Shown: positions 23,462 through 34,280 of the stretch, in pieces
Layout of the letters: each line of letters starts with the position of its first letter
How positions within the stretch are numbered: the stretch's first letter is position 1
NCBI GenBank assembly: GCA_031769625.1
Contig: JAUIMM010000135.1
Span: 6,933,501-6,997,500, forward strand
Source of the DNA: Taudactylus pleione
Lineage: Eukaryota; Chordata; Amphibia; Anura; Myobatrachidae
Direction of reading: 5' to 3'
DNA length: 64,000 nucleotides
The notes under the pieces: generated by a model
Seen by the model: the letters and a program-made list of their open reading frames with translations, nothing else
Told to the model about the DNA's origin: nothing
The model's database searches: none
Position numbers and translations under genes: made by a program

Positions 23462-23738
23462 CACCTTTTTCATGATGTCTACACCACATCAAAAACCCAA
23501 CACACAACTTGGCCCTGTATATTACACCATCCCTCCAGGTGCTCCACAGCTAAATACTATTCCTACTAATATTCAATGGAACGTCCATCCTGCCCCAGCA
23601 CAGCCAAATGTGTATCCAGCTTCTCCAATGTGGAATGTCTCACCTGCACCAGCACAGATGGTTTACCCTACTGTCCAGCCTGCTGTACCTGGGTACAATG
23701 TCCATGCTAGCCATCCATTGTGTATGTATGCAATGTAA
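23462..23738 (+). CDS. Candidate N-terminal coding exon of an MS4A-like gene
   Basis: A good acceptor (TTTCCCACAG, ending at 23461) precedes CACCTTTTTC and two ATGs (23472, 23475). The reading begins MMSTPHQKPNTQLGPVYYTI and is Pro/Tyr/Gln-rich with PPGAPQ and VYPTVQPAVPGY. MS4A proteins of the MS4A8/MS4A15 type have a similar Pro-rich cytoplasmic N-terminus, and confident MS4A exons follow on the same strand at 46.6 and 51.9 kb. A possible donor (GTATGT) follows CCATTGT near 23724; otherwise the frame stops at 23736-23738. An AATAAA sits about 10 bases later, so it could instead be a last exon. The 22.9-kb gap makes the link uncertain. Confidence 0.4.
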
Positions 23739-23761
23739 TGAGCTTACAATAAATGTATATA

Positions 23762-23766
23762 AATTA

Positions 23767-23805
<39 letters not shown>
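23762..23805. repeat. (TA)n microsatellite
   Basis: Pure TA/TG alternation. It provides the ATATATAT target site of hAT copy 2. Confidence 0.95.
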
Positions 23806-23808
<3 letters not shown>

Positions 23809-23965
23809 GGGTGAGCGGGTTCGGATTTCTGAAATCCGAACCCCCCCGAGCCCCCCTGATCCAAGGCCGATCCGAGTCAGGCTCAACTTTTCCCGTCTGA
23901 CTCGGATCTGAAATCGAGGCAAAACGTCATCATCCCGCCTTCCGGGTCTCGCGGGTTTTGGATCC

Positions 23966-23973
23966 TATATAAG
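23966..23973 (+). promoter_or_regulatory. TATA-like box of hAT copy 2
   Basis: TATATAAG followed by GTACCCGCG...GCACCATTTTCTCAC...CGGCTGTGGA. The hAT end at 59783 has the equivalent TTTATAAGG with the same downstream phrase. Conservation of position between diverged copies suggests the element's own promoter. Confidence 0.5.
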
Positions 23974-24294
23974 GTACCCGCGTTGGCACCATTTTCTCAC
24001 TCGGCTGTGGACAGTGAAAAGGGAGGGTGGGAGTTAGGGCTGGCTGGGCTGTGTAGTGTAGTGCAGTGTAGTGTAGTGCTGTGCTGTGCTGCGCTGTGCT
24101 GCTGTTGTCCATAGGGGCTGTATCCACTACTTCAAAGTCCATAGGGGCTGGCTGGACTATGTTGTGCAGTCAGTTGTCCATAGGGGCTGTGTCCACTCCA
24201 AAGTCCTGTGCTGTGTTCCAGTCCTAAAGGGGTGCTGTAGTGTTGTCCAGGGGGTGCTCTGTCTGTCAGGGGTGCTCCCCCCAAGTGCTAAAAA

Positions 24295-25125
24295 ATTTTT
24301 TTTTCTGTGTTTGTGAATTGTGTGCACTGTGGATGCACGTGCATCAACAAAGGAGCAGCGCCAAGCGTGCGCCTGTGTCCCATTAGTAAAGGGCCGGCTG
24401 GCTTGTCCGTTAAAGGGTGCTGTAACCCCCAAAGTACACTCCAAACAAAAAAAATATATATTTTCTGTGTTTGTGAATTGTGTGCACTGTGGCTGCACAT
24501 GCATCAACAAAGGAGCAGCGCCAAGCGTGCGCCTGTGTGCCATAAGTAAAGGGCCGGCTGGTTTGACTGTTAAAGGGTGTTGTAACCCACAAAGTACACT
24601 CCAAACCAAATAAAAAAATATTTTCTGTGTTTGTGAATTGTGTGTGCAGTAGCCACACGTGCATCAACAAAGTAGTGCCAAGTGTGCGCCTGTGTCATAA
24701 GTAAAGAGCCGGCTGGCTTGACCGTTAAAGGGTGCTTTAACCTCCAAAGTAAACTCCAAACAAAATAAAAAAATATTTTCTGTGTTTGTGAATTGTGTGC
24801 GCAGTAGCCACACGTGCATCAACAAAGTAGTGCCAAGCGTGCGCCTGTGTCATAAGTAAAGGGCCGGCTGGCTTGACCATTAAAGGGTGCTGTAACCCCC
24901 AAAGTACACTCCAAACAAAATAAAAAAATATTTTCTGTGTTTGTGAATTGTGTGCACTGTGGTGCACGTGCATCAACAAAGGAGCAGCGCAAAGCGTGCG
25001 CCTGCGTCCCATAAGTAAAGAGCCATCTGGCTCATTTCTTAAAGGGTGGTGTAACCCACAAAGAGCACTACTCTCCAGCAAAAATAAAAAAATATTTTCT
25101 GTGTTTGTGTGCGCCTTAGCCGCAC
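24295..25125. repeat. hAT internal array, block 1 (about 150-160-bp units)
   Basis: Units begin TTTTCTGTGTTTGTGAATTG and contain GTGCATCAACAAAG, AAGCGTGCGCCTGTGT, GGGCCGGCTGGCTTG and AAAGTACACTCCAAAC, then a short A-rich tract. Starts are near 24302, 24460, 24620, 24777 and 24930. Confidence 0.9.
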
Positions 25126-25146
25126 GTATATATCAATATAACATAA

Positions 25147-25521
25147 ATGGAGGACCAAACTTTCTCCGATAAAAATAAAATAGGGAAAGATCAAGAACCA
25201 CTTCCTCCTAGTGCTGTTGCTGCTGCTGGGAGTTGTTCATCATCCCAGAGAGGAAGTAGGAACACCACTACTTTTACTAAACAATTGACCCTCCAACAGT
25301 CCATAGCAATGAGGAAGAAGTACGACAGCAGTCATCCTGAAGCAAAATGTATAACTGAGGCCTTGACTGCTATGTTGGTGTTAGACGTGCGTCCGGTATC
25401 CGCCATTAGTGCAGTGGGATTTAGACAATTGATGGACGTAGTGTGTCCCTGGTTCCAAATCCCGTCTAAATTCCACCTGCATCCTCAAAACAGCAGCGAC
25501 AAGCGTGCATCTGTCTGTTAA
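25147..25521 (+). pseudogene. hAT transposase N-proximal fragment, copy a
   Basis: Open from ATG: MEDQTFSDKNKIGKDQEPLP, a Ser-rich linker, then LTLQQSIAMRKKYDSSHPEA, ITEALTAMLVLDVRPVS and VCPWFQIPSKFHLHP, a block that follows the BED finger in ZBED-like hAT transposases. No BED finger precedes it. After HLHP the frame runs into array sequence and stops. Nearly identical to 26562-26903. Confidence 0.85.
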
Positions 25522-25539
25522 AGGGTGGTGTAACCCTCA

Positions 25540-26535
25540 AAGTGCGCTCCACAAACAATAAAAAAATTCTTTTTTTTTCTCTTTGTGAAATGAGTGGGCT
25601 GTAGCCGCACCTGCATCCTTAAAGCAGCAGCGACAAGCGTGCGTCTGTCTGTTAAAGGGTGCTGTAACCCCCAAAGTACACTCCAAACAAAAAAAATATA
25701 TATTTTCTGTGTTTGTGAATTGTGTGCACTGTGGCAGCACGTGCATCAACAAAGGAGCAGCGCCAAGCGTGCGCCTGTGTGCCATAAGTAAAGGGCCGGC
25801 TGGCTTGACTGTTAAAGGGTGCTGTAACCCCCAAAGTACACTCCAAACCAAATAAAAAAATATTTTCTGTGTTTGTGAATTGTGTGCGCAGTAGCCACAC
25901 ATGCATCAACAAAGTAGTGCCAAACGTCAAAGTAGTGCCAAACGTGCGCCTGTGTCATAAGTAAAGGGCCTGCTGGCTTGACCGTTAAAGGGTGCTGTAA
26001 CCCCCAAAGTACACTCCAAACCAAATAAAAAAATATTTTCTGTGTTTGTGAATTGTGTGCACAGTAGCCGCACGTGCATCAACAAAGTAGTGCCAAGCGT
26101 GCGCCTGTGTCATAAGTAAAGGGCCAGCTGGCTTGACCGTTAAAGGGTGCTGTAACCCACAAAGTACACTCCAAACCAAATAAAAAAATATTTTCTGTGT
26201 TTGTGAATTGTGTGCGCAGTAGACACACGTGCATCACCAAAGTAGTGCCAAGCGTGCGCCTGTGTCATAAGTAAAGGGCCGGCTGGCTTGACCATTAAAG
26301 GGTGCTTTAACCTCCAAAGTACACTCCAAACAAAATAAAAAAATATTTTCTGTGTTTGTGAATTGTGTGCACTGTGGTGCACGTGCATCAACAAAGGAGC
26401 AGCGCAAAGCGTGCGCCTGTGTCCCATAAGTAAAGAGCCATCTGGCTCATTTCTTAACGGGTAGTGTAACCCACAAAGTGCACTACTCTCCAGCAAAAAT
26501 AAAAAAATATTTTCTGTGTTTGTGTGCGCCTTAGC
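25540..26535. repeat. hAT internal array, block 2
   Basis: One unit of the CTGCATCCTTAAAGCAGCAG type (25560-25670), then units of the block-1 type near 25702, 25862, 26036, 26192 and 26345. One unit carries an extra 17-base duplication (near 25915-25950, AAGTAGTGCCAAACGT twice). Confidence 0.9.
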
Positions 26536-26561
26536 CGCACGTATATATCAATATAACATAA

Positions 26562-26903
26562 ATGGAGGACCAAACTTTCTCCGATAAAAATAAAATAGGG
26601 AAAGATCAAGAACCACTTCCTCCTAGTGCTGTTGCTGCTGCTTGGAGTTGTTCATCATCCCAGAGAGGAAGTAGGAACACCACTACTTTTACTAAACAAT
26701 TGACCCTCCAACAGTCCCTAGCGATGAGGATGAAGTACGACAGCAGTCATCCTGAAGCAAAACGTATAACTGAGGCCTTGACTGCTATGTTGGTGTTAGA
26801 CGTGCGTCCGGTATCCGCCATTAGTGCAGTGGGATTTAGACAATTGATGGACGTAGTGTGTCCCTGGTTCCAAATCCCATCTAGATTCCACCTACATCCT
26901 TAA
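26562..26903 (+). pseudogene. hAT transposase N-proximal fragment, copy b
   Basis: Same reading as 25147-25521 with a few substitutions (for example Trp for Gly after AVAAA, and Met for Lys in RMKYDSSHPEA). The start-to-start distance is 1415 bases, and the preceding array is also repeated, so a segment of about 1.4 kb was duplicated in tandem. Confidence 0.85.
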
Positions 26904-27740
26904 AGCAGCAGCTACAAGCGTGCATCTGTCTGTTAAAGGGTGGTGTAACCCTCAAAGTGCGCTCCACAAGCAATAAAAAAATTCTTCTTTTTTTTCTGTC
27001 TTTGTGAATTATGTGGGCTGTAGCCACACTTGCATCCTCAAAGCAACAGCGACAAGCGTGCGTCTGTCTGTTAAAGGGTGGTGAAACCCTCAAAGTGCTC
27101 CACAAAATAAAAAACTATTTTTTTTATGTTTGTGACTTGTGTGCGATGTAGCCGCACGTGCATCAACACAGTAGCAGCGCCAAGCGTGCGCCTGTGTCAT
27201 AAGTCAAGGGCCGGTTTGGACATCTGGTCCGGACTGAAGGACGTGCCAACAATTTCTGCCAAGTCTACTGTCACTGCATATGATACTGTCCTCAAAGCAG
27301 CAGCGACAAGCGTGCGTCTGTCTGTTTAAGGGTGGTGTAACCCTCAAAGTGCGCTCCACACACAATAAAAAAATTATTCTTTTTTTTTCTGTCTTTGTGA
27401 AATGTGTGGGCTGTAGCCGCACCTGCATCCTTAAAGCAGCAGCAACAAGCATGCGTCTGTCTGTTAAAGGGTGGTGACACCCTCAAAGTGTGCTCCACAA
27501 ACAATAAAAAAATTCTTCTTTTTTTTCTGTCTTTGTGAACTGTGTGGGCTGTAGCCGCACCTTCATCCTTAAAGCAGCAGCGACAAGCGTGCGTCTGTCT
27601 GTTAAAGGGTGGTGTAACCCTCAAAGTGCGCTCCACAAACAATAAAAAAATTCTTCTTTTTTTTTCTGTCTTTGTGAAATGTGTGGGCTGTAGCCGCACC
27701 TGCATCCTCAAAGCAGCAGCGACAAGCGTGCGTCTGTCTG
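26890..27740. repeat. hAT internal array, block 3 (about 137-bp units)
   Basis: Units contain TTCTGTCTTTGTGAAATGTG, GGGCTGTAGCCGCACCTGCA, AAGCAGCAGCGACAAGCGTG and CGTCTGTCTGTTAAAGGGTG, ending in a CAATAAAAAAATTCTT tract. At 27205-27290 the array is broken by a transposase piece reading DIWSGLKDVPTISAKSTVTA. Confidence 0.9.
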
Positions 27741-27745
27741 TTAAA

Positions 27746-28148
27746 GGATTACATCGGTGACAGCATCCAAGTAGGCATGTCAGACAGTCCATACCTGTAC
27801 TGGCAGGAAAAAGAGGCAATTTGGAGGCCCCTGTACAAACTAGCTCTATTTTACCTGAGTTGCCCCCCCTCCAGTGTGCACTCCGAAAGAGTGTTTAGTG
27901 CAGCCGGGAACCTTGTCAGCAAAAGGCGTAGGAGGTTGCTTCCACAAAATGTGGAGAAGATGATGTTCATAAAAATGAATTATCAATTTTTCCAGGGAGA
28001 CCAGCCTCCAGAACGTACAGAGGGACCTGTGGTGGTGGATTCCAGCGGGGATGAATTAATACTCTGTGAGGATGAGGATGTACACAACACTGAAGAGGGT
28101 GAGGAATCGGTGAATTTGGAGGATGAGGACGACATCTTGCCTCCATAG
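27746..28148 (+). pseudogene. hAT transposase C-terminal dimerisation domain
   Basis: Open from the end of the array: YIGDSIQVGMSDSPYLYWQ, WRPLYKLALFYLSCPPSSV, HSERVFSAAGNLVSKRRRR, LPQNVEKMMFIKMN, then an acidic tail ending DEDDILPP and a stop. This is the hAT C-terminal domain that mediates dimerisation. It is the best preserved of the copies in this window and serves as the reference for reading the interrupted copy at 7.8-8.75 kb. Upstream coding sequence is lost into the array. Confidence 0.9.
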
Positions 28149-28794
28149 AGCCAGTTTGTGCAGGGACAGATTAATTGCCAGCTTGTTTTGTAGGGGCCCA
28201 AACGAACCAATCATTTCAGCCACAGACGTGTGGCAGACCCTGGCGCTGAAATGATTGGTTTGTTAAAGTGTGCATGTCCTGTTTATACAACATAAGGGTG
28301 GGTGGGAGGGCCCAAGGACAATTCCATCTTGCACCTCTTTTTTTTCTTTGCATTATGTACAGTTTGGGGCCTAGTTTTTCAAACTGCCATCCTGTCTGCC
28401 ACTGCAGTGTCACTCCTAGAAGGGTCACGTGTTTGTGCCGCCCACTCGTGTCGCTTAGCACAGTCATCCATCTACCTCGGTGCAACCTTTTGGACATAAA
28501 AACACTATTGTGAGGTGTGAGGTGTTCAGAATAAACTGGAAATGAGTGGAAATTAAGGTTTTTGAGGTTAATAATAGCATAGGAGCAGAAAAACCCACAA
28601 ATTCTGAGATTTTAGCTGATTTTATGCTTTTTTAAAAAAAATACAAATCCAAAACACAAAACCCAGAACCCAAAACACCAAAGGGTGGTTTTGGCAAAAC
28701 CAATCCAGATCCAAAACACGAAGAAAGATCCAGATCCAAAACCAAAACACAAAACAAGAAAAGTGGCCGTGCACACCCCTAATATATATATATA

Positions 28795-29110
28795 CAGGTT
28801 GAGTCTCCCATATCAAATATTCCGAAATACGGAATTTTCTTGGCATGAGTGAGATAATGAAACCTTTGATTTTTGATGATTCAATGTACACAAACTTTGT
28901 CTAAGGCACAAATTATTAAAAATCTTGTATAAAATTACCTGCAGGCTGTGTGTAAAAGGTGCATATAACACATAAATGCATTATGTGTGTATAGTAGGGT
29001 CCCATTCGCAAGATATCTCATTATGGATGCAATTATTCCAAAATTCGGAATATTCAGTTAACCAAAATACCCCTAGTCCCAAGCATTTTGGATATGGGAG
29101 ACTCAACCAG
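28795..29110. mobile_element. Tigger/pogo-like MITE (MER6-like), TA target duplication
   Basis: Termini CAGGTTGAGTCTCCCATAT and ATATGGGAGACTCAACCAG are complementary and flanked by TA (28793-28794, 29111-29112). The interior phrases CCCATTCGCAAGATATCTCA and TGCAATTATTCCAAAATTCG match my memory of the Tigger-derived MER6 family in mammals. Confidence 0.8.
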
Positions 29111-29112
29111 TA

Positions 29113-29650
29113 CATATATTCATGCTTTAAATGTAAGTGAAAATGTGGATGGATCTCATGGATATATAAATTGTGTGCCAAATGAGAAATTGGCAGCTGC
29201 GCTTGTGTCAGATCAGATAGACTCATACTGACAGAGGGACTGATTTACGCTAATGCAATCTCAACTGCATTTTCTCAGGGATTGCAGTTGCTAAAATATG
29301 CTAATACCTTCCAAAGCACAGCCGAGCATAGGAACGCCCACTGCTGCCTTCTCATGTCCATCCAATGACATACAACAGCGTAAACATTGGTAACATCGAC
29401 GCACATTGGGCAGTCATGCAGCATATGCGGCAAGTCTGATCAGCCACACGCACTGCAGCTATCCTGAGACACAGTGATCTCTGTCATGCTGCGAAGGAGA
29501 TCGCAATGAATAATATATGCACGCCCATGAAACAACGTTTAGTCAGTCAGACACTCCTGCGTTTGCCTAGCCACCCCCCGTTACCTCACCCAAATTCTGC
29601 CTATCTGTCACTCACAAATGGATCTGTAATGTACCATCGTTATTAAGGAC
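29113..29650. other. Unclassified region, part of a GCAACTGCGATCG-type MITE
   Basis: About 29230-29560 has phrases (TTTACGCTAATGCAATCTC, GATCTCTGTCATGCTGCG) resembling the repeats at 42065 and 63640. No gene seen. Confidence 0.35.
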
Positions 29651-29653
29651 CTA

Positions 29654-30233
29654 GGACCTGATTCAGACCCGTTCGCTAGATGCGAACGTTCGCTCCGAGT
29701 GTAGGGAAATTCAGCTAAGTGACATCAGGGCAGCCGCTCGCAGGGTCATAAGCACTCCCACTTTGTTTTGGCGAGCGATCACTTTTTGTTTGTAGAGGAC
29801 CACCAGCCTGTCTTAAGATGCCCACTTGCATAGGTCATCTCCAGGAAGTGCATTAAACCATTTTTGCACTAGAGGTTGACTATACCCTGCCGCAAGCACT
29901 GCGAGCATTTCAGTGTATATTTCTAGCTAGTGACGTGTCCTATGACTCTGCCTGATAATTATGCATGCCTCTGAAACGGTGTTCGGATACTCAGGCACGC
30001 CTGCGTCCGCACCTCCACTCCCCCGTTTCTAGTGGCCTGCCCCTGTTACCACCCACAGATGGCTTGACCTGTCACTCATTCAGCTGGGCTGTCTATGCTC
30101 GGCGAGTGAGAGTTTCCCCATCGCTCGTACCAGTTTGCGCATGCGCAATACAAAGCGTACGCATGAGTAGATTGAAGAACATCGGCCGTGTACGAGCGAG
30201 CGGCCACTTGCGAGCGGGACTGAATGAGCTCCC
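29654..30233. mobile_element. Harbinger-family MITE (non-hairpin type), degraded right end
   Basis: Starts GGACCTGATTCAGACCCG, ends near GGGACTGAATGAGCTCCC. The right subterminal part (GCGCATGCGCAATACAAAGC, CGAGCGAGCGGCCACTTGCG) matches that of 62573-63171. The left flank is CTA; the right flank is too diverged to call the duplication. Confidence 0.65.
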
Positions 30234-30890
30234 AAGTTCGAATGGATCAGAGAGAAGAGCTGGGTGAAATGTGTTTCCCTATTTTAAAGACACAATGACA
30301 GACACATTACAAGGTACAACACAATTTTATAGAGAAACTAAATTACAGGTTACAGCAATACCTTACTCAACAAATGATACAATAAGCATGACACAGGTAA
30401 TATAAAGGAGCAATGAACCACCCCCCCAAAAAAAAAAAAATTCTATCGGCATCCCTGCCATTTATCTACTGTATGACCTCACACTGGAATTGTGAATTAA
30501 GAAAGCAGTTAGGACATGCTAGTAAGCTGCGTAAGTTACAACAGAAAGTCACTGTAAAGCATAAAAATAAATCCCAGGTGCAGATGCAGAAAAGTCAGGA
30601 TTTGAAGTGAAAAAGCAGATAGAGGACTATACTGTCCCACTTTATGTCACTGAATAGAGTCACTGTTGAAAATACAATTTTACAACATAAACGGACATGG
30701 TTGCAGTCTACAAACCCTCGTATGCAGCAATACACAAAAAAGACTTTGCTGCTTCGGCACTGGAGAAAGAGTCACAGGCAAGTATGCACTTTAACACAGG
30801 TGTAACTGCAGAACAAGATGTAATTAATATCCCTTTGATCGGGATGTCGGCTACCGAAGTCCTGGCGCCAGAATCCCGATCACCGAAAAA
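30234..30890. other. Unassigned stretch
   Basis: Includes a C/A homopolymer patch (30420-30440) and, at about 30835-30890, a piece of a GTCGG/CCGATCACCG-type MITE abutting the LTR fragment. No gene recognised. Confidence 0.35.
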
Positions 30891-32224
30891 CTGTCCGGAG
30901 CAGGGTTGAGCCCTGCGATGTGATGAAGGTCCGGAGCAGGGTTGATCCCTGTGGCGTGATGAAGATCCGGAGCAGGGTTGAGCCCTGCGGCGTAATGAAG
31001 GTCCAGAGCAGGGTTGAGCCCTGTGGCGTAAAGAAATTCCGGAGCAGGGGTGAGCCCTGCTGCGTAATGGGCTTCCGGTAAAGATAGACTGTAATGGTGC
31101 AGTTGACAACTGTAGAAGAAGCAACCCCAGTGTCCGTATGAGTCAATAATAACAAGTAAACCAATAGTGTAGCATAGAATGGAGTAGTAGTAATAGAGCA
31201 GGATAACAACCGAAAAACAATGGCAATGCTGAGCTCTGTGCTCTGTGCAGCTAATAACCTGTATCAGAACTTGAACCAGAACACGAGCAGGAATGTAACG
31301 TTGCACAGACAATGAGGCATAGTTAGTAACAGGCTTTATACTAGAGGTCTGTGGACCTGATTCAGAGCCGGACGCAAGCAGCCGTTCGCTCGTACACATT
31401 CGATTTTTTAAAACCACGCATGCATCCGGTTATCATTGTGCATGTGCGACAGTATCTTTGTGGTCATTTTTCTTTCGCTCGTATACACAGCGAACAGGAA
31501 GTGACCTATGTAATTTGATTGACAGAATGTTTCGTTTATGGGTGGTAACGGGGTGGAGATGTGAAAACGCAGGCGTGTCAAGCTGTTTTTTGGGCGTACA
31601 TGTATTATCTTGTGCGAACGTCCAATTTGGACGGTCTTTTGGATACGTCACTGTGTGATCCAGTTTCCATTTTGACTGCTCGTTCAGCTTGTGGTAGGGT
31701 ATTGGATCTCACAAAGACAATGGTCTCTTCGTAGCTCCCTTAGCGAATCAATGTTTTGCTATTCTCCTTTAGAAGGCACAAGACCAATCACCTAATAATT
31801 GGTTCACTTGCGAGAAGGTGATTTGCAATGGCCCTGACTTATTAGCTAAATTTGGAATGCATGTTGTGTTCCTATTTGTTTGTGTTTTGAAATCACAGCA
31901 ATCACAAAATAAATGTTTCAATAAAGTTAAAAATGCTTGTTGTTTTTGCTATATTCCGTACGCATGTTGTCAGATTTATTTAGTTTTTTTAAAGCCCAAC
32001 ACCAATTTTTTTTTTTTTTTTTCGTTTTGGTTTCAATACAAAAAGACAATCAGCTACTAATTGCTTTGCTTGTGTTATTGTTTACTTACCTGTTACCTTA
32101 TGTTTTTTTTAATTTAAACATTTTTTTAAGTATATGACCTTTGTTATGTATTTAAGTATGTTTGTTCCAGTCCCTTTTAGCCATTTGATAATGAATTTGA
32201 CACACAATTTTTGTTGTTTGGTTT

Positions 32225-32230
32225 TTTATT
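32225..32230 (-). terminator. Possible poly(A) signal of the Myb/SANT-like gene
   Basis: AATAAA on the minus strand about 200 bases beyond the stop codon at 32427. The region is A/T-rich, so a chance match is possible. Confidence 0.4.
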
Positions 32231-32426
32231 TGTAAAAAATTAATTGTTAACATTATTTTTTACATTTGACTTTTTTTTCAGCCAAAATTAAATTTTTTTT
32301 GTTTTTCAAAAATATAAAGTAATGTAAAATAAAAAAAACAATTCACAAGAAAGGAGAGGGAGGTTTTGTGGTGCAAAAATATGGGGCAAACACAGAGATG
32401 GAATTTGGGGGAATTAGCCAGTGCTG

Positions 32427-33651
32427 TCAACGCCTTTTCCCCCTCTTAGCTTGATGTTGGAGGGAGCATGACTTTGTCCGTCTGGTCGTGCGCCTGGCTT
32501 GGCCAGAGGAAGATGTAGTTTCCTCTGGCCTAGGCATAGGGCTAGGCACATTTGGAGGGATGGCCGATGTTGCACCAGAGGTGCAGGGCCCTGATGTTCC
32601 GGCAGAAAGGGAGGCTGGCTCCAACATGCGCAGGCGGACGAGCTGCTCCAGGGCATTAGCTATTCTGACATTGGCCGCAGCATTTTCCTCCAGGGCGTCC
32701 GCCACCCGTAGCAGATTGGCATCCATCCTCAGCAGAATGTCGGTGTTCTTATCCGTTTTATCATTGAGATCTGAGAGAAGGGCCACTGCCTGTGAGGGGG
32801 AAGGCCCTGGACTGTCTGCTACAGGGTCCCCAGCCGGATATACTGCTTCCTCCCCTGCAGAGCCAGCAGATCTACTGCGGCCAAAACTCAGTTCTGGAGC
32901 CAACTCGTCCTCTTCTGTGCCTGTGTGAAAAATAAAGATAATACAAATATTAGTACATTTTAAAATTTACTTAAAAAACTTACTTAAATTTTTTTTACTA
33001 AATTACCTGCGGCAACATGTGGAGCCGCAAAGTCAGGCATGTCTGTGTCCATGTTGGACACGCCAAACATCTCCTCATCCTGCACACACCCTTGTGCCAG
33101 CTCCTCCAAATCGGTCAGCTCCAGTGACACAGGGGTTGGCCCACCACCTGTCCCCCCTGCATGCCTAGCCCTATCAGACAATTTTTGTTTCAGGCGATAT
33201 TTGAAGTCACTCCATCTGTTAGGAAAAAAAGTAGTTTTAGATTAAAAATGTTCCTCCAAATTTTGGGAAATAGGTTAGAGCATTTACGTACCGCCTTTTG
33301 ACCTCTTTGGTTGAACGGACAAAGTCACCAACCCCATTGACAGCACTGGCTATGTCCTCCCACAGTTTCCATCTCTGTGTTGCACCCATATTTCTTGGTT
33401 CTTGGACCAGGTTGTCCAAGCACTTTTGCATCAAAACCTCCATCTCCTTTCTTGTGAATTGTGGTTGGCTTTTCCGTTTTTGATGGGGCTGGTTGCTGGG
33501 CCCCGCAGCATCATCATTCTCTGTTTCCACGCCTTTAAAAAAATTATTAATCTTTAATAAAAAAAAATTTGTAATGTTTTTTCTCATTCATTTTTTGAAG
33601 GTACTTACTGTGAGTTTCAGGAATTTGGCTTGGCTGCTCCTCAGTGATCAT
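32427..33651 (-). CDS. Harbinger Myb/SANT-like accessory protein, four exons, apparently intact
   Basis: Exons (minus strand): 33651-33609, 33532-33292, 33215-33007, 32920-32427. All junctions have GT donors (GTAAGT, GTACGT, GTAATT) and AG acceptors, phases agree, and the total is 987 nt (328 codons plus stop). It starts MITEEQPSQIPETH. Exon 2 holds the Myb/SANT-like domain: FTRKEMEVLMQKCLDNL, RWKLWEDIASAVNGVGDF, STKEVKRR, completed over the splice by WSDFKYRLKQKL. Exon 3 is acidic; exon 4 has a Leu/Ala heptad-like stretch (ALEENAAANVRIANALEQLV), then a basic tail RRTTRRTKSC. In known Harbinger transposons the Myb-like protein binds the element ends and helps bring in the transposase. No stop or frameshift was seen, unlike the transposase. 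Confidence 0.85.
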
Positions 33652-34280
33652 TGTGTCCAAAATGAGTAAAGCAGACTGATTTAGTGGTATTGTGTCATTT
33701 TTATAGATGCGTGGGCATTACGCGGCCGCATCATGCTTGATGCGCACCTATTGTGCTTCATTGATTTGTGCGGGAAAGTGTAGGCTATTTAAGGCTTATT
33801 TATGGCCTGCTTTCGGGGTGGGGAGTTTGGAGTTTGGAGTTGGAGTTGGAGTTGGATTTGGAGTCGTGGTCGTGGTCTTGGGCGTCAAGTTTGGAGTGTG
33901 TTTTTTTCAATTTTTTTTTTGTGTTTTGGTTAGGTACGTTAGATTTTTCACACTTTTTAATTTAAACTTATGTTATATTTGGGAAGTGTTTCGGATTATT
34001 AATATACTTTCTTTTGAATTTACATGGTAGATTTGTTTAAAATGAAAAATGTTAATACGTGTTTACTTTTCTTTCATTTAGTTGTTTGAATTTTTTCTTG
34101 GGATTTTTTGGATTTGGAATTTTTTGTTGTCTTCATCTGTGTGGTAAGTGTTTTTTGAGATCCAAAAAAACTTGGATTTATCTACATTTTGGAGGTTAAT
34201 TTTAGTGGTCACGCTGTGCAGTGTTGTGCCTAAAAACATGTCTGATTTTCGATGCCTTTTCGTTTATTTGTTTTTTTATT

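Larger units (their letters stand above)
23806..28781 (+). mobile_element. hAT copy 2: both ends present, interior taken over by tandem arrays
   Basis: Starts TAGGGGTGAGCGGG and ends GTGCACACCCCTA, complementary over the outer bases. ATATATAT flanks both sides (23798-23805, 28782-28789), the 8-bp duplication of hAT elements, although the TA microsatellite makes this less strict. Inside are a promoter-like 5' region, three array blocks, two copies of an N-proximal transposase piece, a short middle piece and an intact-looking C-terminal piece. The catalytic core is missing, so it is non-autonomous. Confidence 0.85.
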
